In this document: one piece after another, positions 18,001 to 24,987 of the stretch
Layout of the letters: every line of letters begins with the position of its first letter
Numbering within the stretch: the stretch's first letter is position 1
Source: Sulfurovum sp.
GTDB taxonomy: Bacteria > Campylobacterota > Campylobacteria > Campylobacterales > Sulfurovaceae
Direction of reading: 5' to 3'
NCBI GenBank assembly: GCA_026985755.1
Contig: JALSPX010000195.1
Coordinates: 1 to 33,157 of the forward strand
DNA: 33,157 nt
Made by a program: the position numbers and the translations under genes
Notes under the pieces: generated by a model
Told to the model about the DNA's origin: nothing
The model's input: the letters and a program-made list of their open reading frames with translations, nothing else
Databases searched by the model: none

Positions 18001-19201
18001 AAAATACTTTTGCAGCATCTGGAGTCACAGGTTCCCCTGGTCTCATCACTTTATAAATACGAATAGCAGCCAGTACATTTTCATCTTCTATCTCTTCGGT
18101 TTGCTTAAGCAATCTAAGAGATTCACTGTCTGCAATAAATGCATTAATAATAGATCTATCCGCACCCTCTGCAAGGTCATCGATAATATGAATACTTGTC
18201 ACACCTTCTTCTATCATCTTTTTAAGTTTGGCTTCGTCTAAAGGAGTCACTACATCATAAAGTACCTCACCACTCTCTTGGTCAATCACAGGCGAAGCAA
18301 GGTGTCTTTCCATAAGAATCTCAAGAGGATATTCCACCCATTCAAGACCATCTTCAATGAGTTTCTGTGCTTTCTTCTTTGTTAACCTTTTCCCAGCATT
18401 TACAACAGTTTTTCCATCTATATCTTTCACATCATAGTCTGCACGTCCAGAAAAATCTTCAGGATTGAACTTTGCCAAGAATCTATTCTCTTTGATAGTA
18501 ATCTCTTTTGTTGCATAAAAAAGTTTAATAATATCATCTTTAGAATAATCTAATGCCCTAAAAAGAATTGTGACAGGAATTTTTCTTCTTTTGTTGATAC
18601 GTGCATATAAAATTTCTTTTGAATCATACTCAAAATATAGCCATGATCCTCTATCAGGAATAATTTGTGCAGAATAAAGTAATGGAGAGCCTACTGTTGT
18701 TCCCTCTTCTTCTTTGAAAATCACTCCTGGAGATCTATGAAGCTGATTGACAATAACTCTTTCTACACCATTTACAATGAAAGAAGTTCTCTCTGTCATT
18801 AAAGGAATATCACGCACAAATACTGCTTGCTCTTTTATCTCTTTTGGATCTAACTTTTCACCTGTTTTTTCATCTCGATTCCATATAGTTAATGCAATAT
18901 TCATTTTCAATGAAACAGAGTAAGTGAGTCCCCTCTCCATACATTCACGTACAGTATATTTTGGTTTGATAATTTCAGAGTTTTTATAACTTAATGTCAC
19001 TCGGTTTTGCTGATCATGAATAGGAAAAGCTGATCTAAATACTTTCTCCAATGTAGAATTTTTTCTATCTTTTTCACCAAACATTAAAAAGTTTTCATAA
19101 CTTTTTTGTTGTAGTTGAAGCAAATTAGGGATTTCTATTTCTCTTGGTGTCTTTGAAAAATCAACACGAAGTCTGTTACCAGAATGCAAAGAATTTAACA
19201 T
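15044..19201 (-). CDS. rpoB: DNA-directed RNA polymerase beta subunit
   Basis: RpoB forms much of the RNA polymerase active-site cleft. It has 1385 residues, the usual size for the group. The rifampicin-binding cluster reads [20 protein letters not shown] followed by LSALGEGG. The residues equivalent to E. coli Asp516, His526 and Ser531 are wild type, so no rifampicin resistance is predicted. [13 protein letters not shown] and the C-terminal [18 protein letters not shown] are diagnostic. The ribosome site AAGGAC precedes ATG 19201. A 248-bp gap separates it from rplL and contains a 78-bp repeat element and a leader hairpin. The C-terminus ends in an acidic run (KKEVESENE) that overlaps the rpoC start. 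Confidence 0.98.
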   Translation of the reverse strand: [1385 protein letters not shown]

Positions 19202-19361
19202 GTTTGTCCTTGTAGTGGTGTTAATAAATGGTTTATTTTAAGTATCGTTTATTTAGAACTACTCTAATGGGTTAGATACACAAAGAAACTATTAGAGGAG
19301 GGTATGAAATGTCTCCGAATAGCTTTTAACTATATCTGTAGAACCAGCAGTAACCCAATGC
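19202..19361 (-). other. rpoB leader region with a possible hairpin
   Basis: This is the rpoB-proximal part of the 248-bp rplL-rpoB gap. CTCTAAT (19262-19268) and ATTAGAG (19291-19297) can form a 7-bp stem with a 22-base loop in the leader RNA. In enterobacteria this gap holds an attenuator and an RNase III site. Whether this stem plays such a role is a guess. I see no convincing promoter box or separate gene here. Confidence 0.3.
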
Positions 19362-19439
19362 GACTAGTCACATGAGCCAACTGCTGAAGTTAACTCAGCG
19401 TTAGCGTAGTTTTGTTGGGCTCTGCCCAAAAAACGTCCT
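19362..19439 (+). repeat. 78-bp structured element, copy 1
   Basis: This stretch aligns without gaps to the reverse complement of 24296-24373. By hand count 59 of 78 positions match. It starts with the palindrome GACTAGTC and contains CAGCGTTAG followed by a hairpin: GTTTTGTTGGGC, loop TCT, GCCCAAAAAAC, with a single bulged G. In the second copy the same stem is kept by paired changes. It ends 10 bp from the rplL stop codon and is antisense to rplL-rpoB transcription. Confidence 0.75.
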
Positions 19440-19449
19440 AACAAATGAA

Positions 19450-19827
19450 CTATTTAAGCTCACACTTAGCGCCAGCTTCTTCAATTTGTTTTTTGAATTC
19501 TTCTGCTTCTTCTTTAGATACAGCTTGCTTAAGTACTGATGGCGTCTCTTCAACTGCAGCTTTTGCTTCTTTAAGCCCAAGACCAGTAATTGCTCTTACT
19601 ACTTTAATTGCATTGATTTTTTTATCACCTGCATCTGTGAGTACGACATCAAACTCAGTTTGAGCTTCACCTGCATCTCCACCGCCTGCAGCACCACCAC
19701 CTGCAGCTACTACAGTTGCTTGTGCTGATACACCAAATTTCTCTTCAAATTCTTTTACAAGCTCAGAAAGCTCAAGTACTGACATATTTGAGATAAACTC
19801 AAGAACATCTTCTTTAGTTGTTGCCAT
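19450..19827 (-). CDS. rplL: 50S ribosomal protein L7/L12
   Basis: L7/L12 forms the flexible stalk of the 50S subunit that recruits and stimulates translational GTPases. The protein has 125 residues in the normal three-part layout: an N-terminal dimerisation helix pair (VLEFISNMSVLELSELVKEF), an Ala/Gly-rich hinge (AAGGGAAGGGDAGEA, about 42-56), and the C-terminal domain with KKINAIKVVRAITGLGLKEA, the factor-binding face. It follows rplJ by 72 bp. The order rplJ-rplL-rpoB-rpoC is the classic beta operon. Confidence 0.98.
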   Translation of the reverse strand: MATTKEDVLEFISNMSVLELSELVKEFEEKFGVSAQATVVAAGGGAAGGGDAGEAQTEFDVVLTDAGDKKINAIKVVRAITGLGLKEAKAAVEETPSVLKQAVSKEEAEEFKKQIEEAGAKCELK

Positions 19828-19899
19828 AATTAATTCCTTATTTATATGAATAAATGCTTTTGCATTTCAAATTAAAAGAGCCTCATGGCTCTCACCACT

Positions 19900-20385
19900 C
19901 TACGCCTCTTCTTCTTTTTTAGTTGCAAGTGCCTGCAACCCAATAGTAAAGTTTTGTACTGGAGCATTCCACACATTAAGAAGCATACCAATAAGCTCAT
20001 CTCTAGTAGGAAGTTTAGCCATTGCATTAATGGTTTCCATACTAGCAACTTCACCCTGAATTAAACCAGTTTTAATAGCAAAACTATCTTTAAACTGTGT
20101 CGCTGCTTTGTCTGCTATTTTACAAGGAATAACTTGCGTATCACCCCAGATTACAAGGTTCGTATCTTTCAAATCAACTGCTTCACAGCCTGCATTTTCC
20201 AATGCGAGTGTTGCAAGTCGATTTTTAACAACTTTGACTTTTGTATCTTCATCTTTCGCAAGATTTCTTACAACTTCAAGATTTTCAACAGTCATACCTT
20301 TGTAATCACAAACAATAATCGCACCAGCATTTTTGAACTCTTCTGTCATTTCAGAAACAAGTTCTTCTTTTCTAGTTCTAGTCAT
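19900..20385 (-). CDS. rplJ: 50S ribosomal protein L10
   Basis: L10 anchors the L7/L12 dimers to 23S rRNA at the base of the stalk. It has 161 residues. The N-terminal domain TRTRKEELVSEMTEEFKNAGAIIVCDYKGMTVENL is the RNA-binding part, and the C-terminal helix (NFTIGLQALATKKEEEA) is where L12 dimers attach. An AAGGAG ribosome site lies just before the ATG. The 196-bp gap to rplA contains several stems that could form the autoregulatory leader through which L10-L12 normally represses this operon. Confidence 0.97.
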   Translation of the reverse strand: MTRTRKEELVSEMTEEFKNAGAIIVCDYKGMTVENLEVVRNLAKDEDTKVKVVKNRLATLALENAGCEAVDLKDTNLVIWGDTQVIPCKIADKAATQFKDSFAIKTGLIQGEVASMETINAMAKLPTRDELIGMLLNVWNAPVQNFTIGLQALATKKEEEA

Positions 20386-20412
20386 AGTTTTCTCCTTCCG
20401 ACCTCTAAAAGG

Positions 20413-20450
20413 GTATAGATATCTCTCTATACACCTACTTTTTCAAGTAG
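20413..20450 (-). promoter_or_regulatory. Candidate L10 leader stems upstream of rplJ
   Basis: Two adjacent hairpins lie about 30-65 nt before the rplJ start: GTATAGA/TCTATAC (20413-20419 with 20426-20432) and CTACTT/AAGTAG (20435-20440 with 20445-20450, four-base loop). Position and paired-stem layout fit a ribosomal protein L10 leader. No covariance search was possible. Confidence 0.4.
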
Positions 20451-20513
20451 ATTAATTAAGCTTTCGCCCCTTTTTTCTTTGACCTAAGATTATGAGCAGT
20501 AAATAGATTACTC

Positions 20514-20546
20514 TCAAGCAAAAACTATATTTTAGTTTTTGCTTGA
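20514..20546 (-). terminator. Perfect 14-bp stem-loop between rplA and rplJ
   Basis: TCAAGCAAAAACTA pairs exactly with TAGTTTTTGCTTGA around a five-base loop. It is AU-rich and lacks a following T-run in the transcript direction. It is therefore more likely a processing site or an attenuator between the rplKA and rplJL parts of the operon than a full terminator. Confidence 0.45.
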
Positions 20547-20581
20547 AAACAAAAAGTAAAAGACAAAAGTCTCTTACCTTG

Positions 20582-21286
20582 CTATTTAATTTCCATCAAT
20601 TCTGTCGTATCAAGTGTGATAGAAGGACTCATCGTAAGTGAAATAGCCCCATTAGTGATAAATCTACCTTTTGCAGAAGCTGGCTTCGCACGATTGACTG
20701 TTTCCAAAAATGTAATAAAATTTTCTTTAATCTGCTCTTCGGAAAAAGAAATTTTTCCAATACCTGCATGGATATTCCCTTTTTTATCAACCCTAAAGTT
20801 TACTTGACCACCTTTAGCATTCTCAACTGCTTTTGCAACATCCATAGTTACAGTACCAGTTTTAGGGTTGGGCATAAGGCCTTTTGGTCCAAGAATTCTT
20901 GCTACTTTACCAAGAATCCCCATCATATCAGGTGTAGAAATCACGATATCAAAATCAATTTTCCCAGCAGTAATATCATCAATAAGATCTGCAGCACCAA
21001 CAAGATCTGCACCAGCTGCTTTTGCTTCATCTGCTTTTGCATCTTTTGCAAATACTGCTACTCTTACTTTTTTACCCGTTCCATTTGGTAGCACTACTGA
21101 CCCTCTGACCATCTGGTCTGCATGTCTTGGATCAACATTCAAGTTTAATGCTACTTCAACAGTCTCATCAAATTTTGCCGATTTAAGCTCTTTGAGTGTT
21201 TTCATCGCTTCATCAACACCATACTCTTTTGTCACATCTACTATTTTAAGTAGTGCTTCTCTTCTTTTGCTTGGTTTTTTTGCCAT
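20582..21286 (-). CDS. rplA: 50S ribosomal protein L1
   Basis: L1 forms the mobile stalk that helps move deacylated tRNA out of the E site, and in many bacteria represses its own operon by binding mRNA. The 234 residues match the family. Clear markers are FDETVEVALNLNVDPRHADQ, VRGSVVLPNGTGKKVRVAVF, MGILGKVARILGPKGLMPNPK and the C-terminal FITNGAISLTMSPSITLDT. It follows rplK by 74 bp. A strong stem-loop separates it from rplJ. Confidence 0.98.
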   Translation of the reverse strand: MAKKPSKRREALLKIVDVTKEYGVDEAMKTLKELKSAKFDETVEVALNLNVDPRHADQMVRGSVVLPNGTGKKVRVAVFAKDAKADEAKAAGADLVGAADLIDDITAGKIDFDIVISTPDMMGILGKVARILGPKGLMPNPKTGTVTMDVAKAVENAKGGQVNFRVDKKGNIHAGIGKISFSEEQIKENFITFLETVNRAKPASAKGRFITNGAISLTMSPSITLDTTELMEIK

Positions 21287-21360
21287 TTTATTTCTCCGCT
21301 ATTATGCTCCCACATTTTTAAAATCATGTGGTTAAAGATTTGTTCTTAACAATAGACTTC

Positions 21361-21786
21361 TTAGTCTACAATTTCAACACCCATACTTCTACAAGTTCCA
21401 GCAATAATATTTGCTGCCATCTCTTTATCATTTGTATTCATATCGACAATCTTTCTCTCAATAATTTCATCAAGTTTGGCTTTTGTAATACTTCCAACTT
21501 TTGTAGTGATAGGGTTATCTGTACCTTTTTTAAGTCCTGCAGCTTTTAAAATAAGCTCAGATGCAGGTGGTTGCTTGGTTTCCATCGTGAAACTTTTGTC
21601 TGCATATACAGTTACAATGACTGGTACTTTAAAACCCATCATATCTTTTGTTTTTTCATTAAATGCTTTACAAAACTCCATAATGTTCACCCCACGTTGA
21701 CCCAATGCAGGTCCCACTGGTGGTGATGGATTTGCTGATCCCGCGGGGATCATCATTTTAAACTTTTCAGCTATTTTTTTTGCCAT
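21361..21786 (-). CDS. rplK: 50S ribosomal protein L11
   Basis: L11 binds the GTPase-associated centre of 23S rRNA and is needed for RelA-dependent stringent signalling. It has 141 residues. The N-terminal domain has MIPAGSANPSPPVGPALGQRGVNIMEFCKAFN, including the proline-rich segment targeted by thiopeptides, and the C-terminal rRNA-binding domain has ANIIAGTCRSMGVEI. It lies 32 bp after nusG and 74 bp before rplA, consistent with one transcript from secE through rplA. Confidence 0.98.
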   Translation of the reverse strand: MAKKIAEKFKMMIPAGSANPSPPVGPALGQRGVNIMEFCKAFNEKTKDMMGFKVPVIVTVYADKSFTMETKQPPASELILKAAGLKKGTDNPITTKVGSITKAKLDEIIERKIVDMNTNDKEMAANIIAGTCRSMGVEIVD

Positions 21787-21818
21787 CTGTTCTTCCTTTG
21801 TGTAAATTAACCCTTAGG

Positions 21819-22349
21819 TTATATGATTTTTTCTACTTGTGTATACAGAATTTCTACTGGTGTATTTCTACCAAAGATTGAGACATTCAACTTTAGCTTT
21901 CCATGATCAAGATCATATTCTTCTACCATGCCTGTAAAGTTTGCAAATGGACCATCAATAATGCGCACCATTTCTCCTGTCTCAAAATCAACTTTAGGAC
22001 GCGGAGCACTTTTTTGTTCCATCTTATCTAAAATTACTTTGATATCTGCATCTGTTAATGCAGTAGGTGTCTTTTGTTCACCGATAAATCTAGATACTCT
22101 AGGTAAAGATTGAATCTTATGCCAGAGGTCTGTATCCAGGTCTATATGTGCAAAAGCATAGCCCGAATAGAGCGTACGTTCAGATATCTTTTTTTCACCA
22201 TTCTTTACTTCAATCACTTCTTCAGTTGGCACAACAATACGCTCAACCTTTTCTTCAACACCATAATCTTTAACAAGTTGTTCTATTGCTCTTTTTACTG
22301 ATTGTTCAGAACCAGAATATGTCTGTATTGCATACCATTGAAAAGCCAT
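21819..22349 (-). CDS. nusG: Transcription termination/antitermination protein NusG
   Basis: NusG binds the RNA polymerase clamp, raises processivity and links it to Rho or to ribosomal S10. The protein has 176 residues. The NGN domain begins QWYAIQTYSGSEQSVKRAIE and includes LYSGYAFAHIDLD and VSRFIGEQKTPTALTDADI. The C-terminal KOW domain has GEMVRIIDGPFANFTGMVEE and SIFGRNTPVEILYTQVEKI. It begins 4 bp after secE, as in most bacteria. No inserted domain is present. Confidence 0.98.
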   Translation of the reverse strand: MAFQWYAIQTYSGSEQSVKRAIEQLVKDYGVEEKVERIVVPTEEVIEVKNGEKKISERTLYSGYAFAHIDLDTDLWHKIQSLPRVSRFIGEQKTPTALTDADIKVILDKMEQKSAPRPKVDFETGEMVRIIDGPFANFTGMVEEYDLDHGKLKLNVSIFGRNTPVEILYTQVEKII

Positions 22350-22353
22350 TTAA

Positions 22354-22539
22354 TTATGCCCCTAGCGCTGTTTTTACTATAGCACCCATGAATAAATCAA
22401 CCAATGCTAAAAATATTGATATAACTGTTACAACGAGAATAACCGCTAAAAATGCTTGTCTTACCTGTATACTTGTTGGAAATATTACTTTATGCAATTC
22501 TGCTTTTGCATTTGCTATAAATGTCGAAAGTTTTCCCAT
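22354..22539 (-). CDS. secE: Preprotein translocase subunit SecE
   Basis: SecE clamps the SecY channel in the inner membrane. It is the short, single-span form of 61 residues. An amphipathic N-terminal helix (STFIANAKAELHKVIFPTSIQV) precedes one hydrophobic span (about residues 31-56). The KVIFPT segment is the conserved cytoplasmic hinge motif. It lies between tRNA-Trp and nusG, the standard position in Campylobacterota. Confidence 0.95.
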   Translation of the reverse strand: MGKLSTFIANAKAELHKVIFPTSIQVRQAFLAVILVVTVISIFLALVDLFMGAIVKTALGA

Positions 22540-22557
22540 ATTTATTACCTTTTAGTG

Positions 22558-22633
22558 TGGCAGGCCAAGAGGGACTCGAACCCACGGCACCTGGTTTTGG
22601 AGACCAGTGCTCTACCAACTGAGCTATTGGCCT
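22558..22633 (-). tRNA. tRNA-Trp (anticodon CCA)
   Basis: The minus strand gives a full cloverleaf of 76 nt, including the encoded 3' CCA. The acceptor AGGCCAA pairs with TTGGCCT. The anticodon stem is CTGGT/ACCAG with loop CTCCAAA, giving anticodon CCA. The T arm has GGTTCGAGTCC. It lies between rpmG and secE, where Campylobacterota usually keep this tRNA. Confidence 0.97.
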
Positions 22634-22672
22634 AAATGGAGACTATTTTTATAGCCTCTTAAAAACAATTTC

Positions 22673-22825
22673 TTATAGCTTCATCTCTTTATGTATCGTA
22701 TGACATTTACACCATTTACAATACTTTTTAAGTGTAAGCTTCTCTGTAGTCGTTTTTTTATTTTTAGTTGTGTGATAATTACGTCTTGTACATTTCTCAC
22801 ATCCTAAGTGAACTGTTTCTCTCAT
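22673..22825 (-). CDS. rpmG: 50S ribosomal protein L33
   Basis: L33 is a small protein of the 50S E-site region. This 50-residue ORF starts MRETVHLGCEKCTRRNYHTTKN and ends HTIHKEMKL. It is the zinc-binding form, with two Cys pairs (CEKC and CKWC). It is the gene between tuf and tRNA-Trp, as in other Campylobacterota. The ribosome site GGAG (minus-strand AGGAGATAAC) precedes the ATG. Confidence 0.95.
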   Translation of the reverse strand: MRETVHLGCEKCTRRNYHTTKNKKTTTEKLTLKKYCKWCKCHTIHKEMKL

Positions 22826-22878
22826 TGTTATCTCCTATGATAAGTGCATAAGAGGGAAACCCCTCTTACAATATTTTC

Positions 22879-24087
22879 TTAAGCAATAATCTTAGAAACA
22901 ACACCAGCACCAACTGTTCTACCACCTTCACGGATAGCAAACTTAGTACCTTGATCCATTGCAACTGGTGCAATAAGTTCAACATTTACTTTAACATTAT
23001 CCCCTGGCATAACCATTTCAGTACCTTCTTGAAGTTGAACTGAACCAGTCACGTCTGTTGTACGTACGTAAAACTGTGGTCTATAGTTATTAAAGAATGG
23101 TGTATGTCTACCACCTTCTTCTTTAGTAAGTACATAGATTTCAGCTTCAAATTTTGTATGTGGCGTGATTGAACCTGGCTTACAAAGCACCATACCTCTC
23201 TGTACTGCTTCTTTTTCAATACCACGGATAAGTACACCACAGTTATCACCAGCCATACCACAATCCATCTCTTTACGGAACATCTCAACACCAGTTACTG
23301 TTGTTTTTTGTGTATCTTTAAGACCAACGATTTCAACTTCATCACCTACACAAACTTGACCTTGATCTACTTTACCAGTTACAACTGTACCACGACCTTG
23401 GATAGTAAAGATATCTTCAATTGCCATGAGGAAATCTTTGTCAGTTTCTCTTTGTGGTTCTGGAATATAAGCATCAACTTCATCCATAAGTTTATAAATT
23501 TTTTCTGACCATTCACCTGCTTTACCGGCTTTTGCTTCTTCAAGTGCTTGGAATGCAGAACCCGCTACGATTGGTGTATCATCACCTGGGAAGTCATACT
23601 CAGAAAGAAGTTCTCTTACTTCCATCTCTACGAGCTCTAACATCTCTTCTTTATCTTCAGCATCAAGCTGATCTTCTTTATTTAAGAAAACAACAATGTA
23701 AGGTACACCTACTTGTTTAGAAAGAAGAATATGCTCTCTAGTTTGTGCCATTGGACCATCTGTTGAAGCAATAACAAGAATAGCACCGTCCATTTGGGCA
23801 GCACCAGTAATCATGTTTTTAACGTAATCCGCGTGACCTGGACAATCTACATGCGCGTAGTGTCTAGTATCTGTTTCATATTCTACGTGAGAAGTCGCAA
23901 TGGTGATTCCTCTTTCTCTCTCTTCTGGAGCATTATCAATTTGATCATAATCCATAGTCGCTTGACCATTTTTAAGTCCCAAACACATTGTAATTGCAGC
24001 TGTTAATGTAGTTTTTCCGTGGTCAACGTGACCGATAGTACCGATGTTTACGTGCGGTTTCGTACGTTCAAATTTTTCTTTAGCCAT
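22879..24087 (-). CDS. tuf: Elongation factor Tu
   Basis: EF-Tu delivers aminoacyl-tRNA to the ribosomal A site as a GTP complex. It has 402 residues. The G domain shows GHVDHGKTTLTAA (G1, from residue 19), DCPGHADYVKNM (G3) and NKEDQLD (G4). Domain 2 and 3 markers include GRGTVVTGKVDQG and the C-terminal FAIREGGRTVGAGVVSKI. It is the only tuf in the window and sits after the four-tRNA cluster, like E. coli tufB. A TATAAT box upstream suggests an extra promoter of its own. The ribosome site is AGGAGAAAAG. Confidence 0.98.
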   Translation of the reverse strand: MAKEKFERTKPHVNIGTIGHVDHGKTTLTAAITMCLGLKNGQATMDYDQIDNAPEERERGITIATSHVEYETDTRHYAHVDCPGHADYVKNMITGAAQMDGAILVIASTDGPMAQTREHILLSKQVGVPYIVVFLNKEDQLDAEDKEEMLELVEMEVRELLSEYDFPGDDTPIVAGSAFQALEEAKAGKAGEWSEKIYKLMDEVDAYIPEPQRETDKDFLMAIEDIFTIQGRGTVVTGKVDQGQVCVGDEVEIVGLKDTQKTTVTGVEMFRKEMDCGMAGDNCGVLIRGIEKEAVQRGMVLCKPGSITPHTKFEAEIYVLTKEEGGRHTPFFNNYRPQFYVRTTDVTGSVQLQEGTEMVMPGDNVKVNVELIAPVAMDQGTKFAIREGGRTVGAGVVSKIIA

Positions 24088-24124
24088 GCTTTTCTCCTAG
24101 CGTAAATGTTTTATTAAAGGCAGT

Positions 24125-24130
24125 ATTATA
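24125..24130 (-). promoter_or_regulatory. Likely -10 box of an internal tuf promoter
   Basis: The minus strand reads TTGGGTATAATACTG 38 nt before the tuf start, with a perfect TATAAT. No -35 box is recognisable, which is usual for this phylum. It would allow tuf expression independent of the tRNA promoter at 24871-24899. Confidence 0.5.
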
Positions 24131-24160
24131 CCCAAATCTTCTTAATTATATATTAACCTA

Positions 24161-24201
24161 TATGGACAGAACTATTACAAGATGTAATACTTTTGTCCAT
24201 A
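24161..24201 (-). other. Stem-loop between tRNA-Thr(GGT) and tuf
   Basis: TATGGACA (24161-24168) pairs with TGTCCATA (24194-24201), and inside this TATTAC pairs with GTAATA. The two-part stem begins 7 nt from the tRNA 3' end. It may guide tRNA 3' processing or partly terminate the tRNA transcript before tuf. Confidence 0.5.
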
Positions 24202-24207
24202 CCTGGC

Positions 24208-24282
<75 letters not shown>

Positions 24283-24295
24283 ATATTATATTCAA

Positions 24296-24373
24296 AGGAC
24301 GCTTCTTCGGCAAAGCCAAACAAAGCTACACTAACGCTGTGTTCTCCTCAACAGAGTCTTCACGCGACTAGTC
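24296..24373 (-). repeat. 78-bp structured element, copy 2
   Basis: Read on the minus strand this aligns gap-free to 19362-19439. It starts with GACTAGTC, contains CAGCGTTAG and ends CGTCCT. Its hairpin is GCTTTGTTTGGC, loop TTT, GCCGAAGAAGC, with the same bulged G as copy 1. It lies inside the tRNA operon between tRNA-Gly and tRNA-Thr(GGT), and is co-directional with transcription there. The rest of this 215-bp gap (24374-24497) shows nothing recognisable. Confidence 0.75.
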
Positions 24374-24497
24374 TCTTTTAAATTATTGTTCTATCATTTT
24401 GTATCTGTTAAATTGCTATGAGTGTTTGCTGATTGTAAATAATGTGAAGTGCTGTAAATATAATCATTCACATCAGCTCCCAGATCAATAACCCATG

Positions 24498-24573
24498 TGG
24501 AGCGGGCGAAGGGATTCGAACCCTCGACAGCCTGCTTGGAAGGCAGGAACTCTAGCCACTGAGCTACGCCCGC
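24498..24573 (-). tRNA. tRNA-Gly (anticodon TCC)
   Basis: A 76-nt cloverleaf with encoded CCA. The acceptor GCGGGCG pairs with CGCCCGC. The anticodon arm CCTGC-CTTCCAA-GCAGG gives anticodon TCC. It corresponds by position to E. coli glyT. Confidence 0.97.
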
Positions 24574-24585
24574 ATATGGTTAACA

Positions 24586-24670
24586 TGGTGGTGGGTGAAG
24601 GATTCGAACCTTCGAAGACGTAGTCAGCGGATTTACAATCCGCCCTCGTTGGCCACTTGAGTAACCCACC
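24586..24670 (-). tRNA. tRNA-Tyr (anticodon GTA)
   Basis: An 85-nt class II tRNA with a long variable arm and encoded CCA. The acceptor GGTGGGT pairs with ACCCACC. The anticodon arm GCGGA-TTGTAAA-TCCGC gives anticodon GTA. It corresponds to E. coli tyrU and lies 12 nt upstream of tRNA-Gly. Confidence 0.97.
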
Positions 24671-24755
24671 ATAATGTTTTAGACTTAAAATATTTCAAAT
24701 AAATGTATTGGAGATAATTTAATCTTTTTTCTGGTCAAACACTGATAAAATTTCA

Positions 24756-24832
24756 TGGAGCTGGTGAAGGGACTCGAACCCCCGACCTGCTGATTACAAA
24801 TCAGCTGCTCTAGCCAGCTGAGCTACACCAGC
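24756..24832 (-). tRNA. tRNA-Thr (anticodon TGT)
   Basis: A 77-nt cloverleaf with encoded CCA. The acceptor GCTGGTG pairs with CACCAGC. The anticodon arm CTGAT-TTGTAA-ATCAG gives anticodon TGT. It is the first gene of the tRNA-tuf cluster, the thrU position, 38 bp downstream of a strong promoter. Confidence 0.97.
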
Positions 24833-24870
24833 ACCATCATTAAAAGCTATTACACTTAAAATGGACGGGA

Positions 24871-24899
24871 ATTATAGACAAATACATTTTAAAAGTCAA
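24871..24899 (-). promoter_or_regulatory. Near-consensus sigma-70 promoter of the tRNA-tuf operon
   Basis: On the minus strand TTGACT (24899-24894) is followed after exactly 17 bp by TATAAT (24876-24871), then TCCCGTCC. A clear -35 box is uncommon in Campylobacterota. The GC-rich discriminator after the -10 is the known hallmark of promoters under stringent (ppGpp) control of stable RNA. Confidence 0.88.
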
Positions 24900-24987
24900 G
24901 GATTTTGATAAAAATAGTAAGAAATTTCTTTTTTTTAGGTAATTTCTATAAAATGAAGCTTTAATAAATCCTAAATCAGGCATAACA

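Noticed and set aside
15044..19201. Rifampicin-resistance changes in rpoB, and streptomycin-resistance changes in rpsL
   Set aside because: The key residues of the rifampicin cluster and the two S12 lysines are wild type.
19304..19375. A 23-codon plus-strand ORF with a strong GGAGG-like site in the rplL-rpoB gap
   Set aside because: It is antisense to the rpoB leader and runs into the 78-bp element. The second element copy does not preserve a matching frame, and the product resembles nothing. The GGAGG likely belongs to leader structure by chance.
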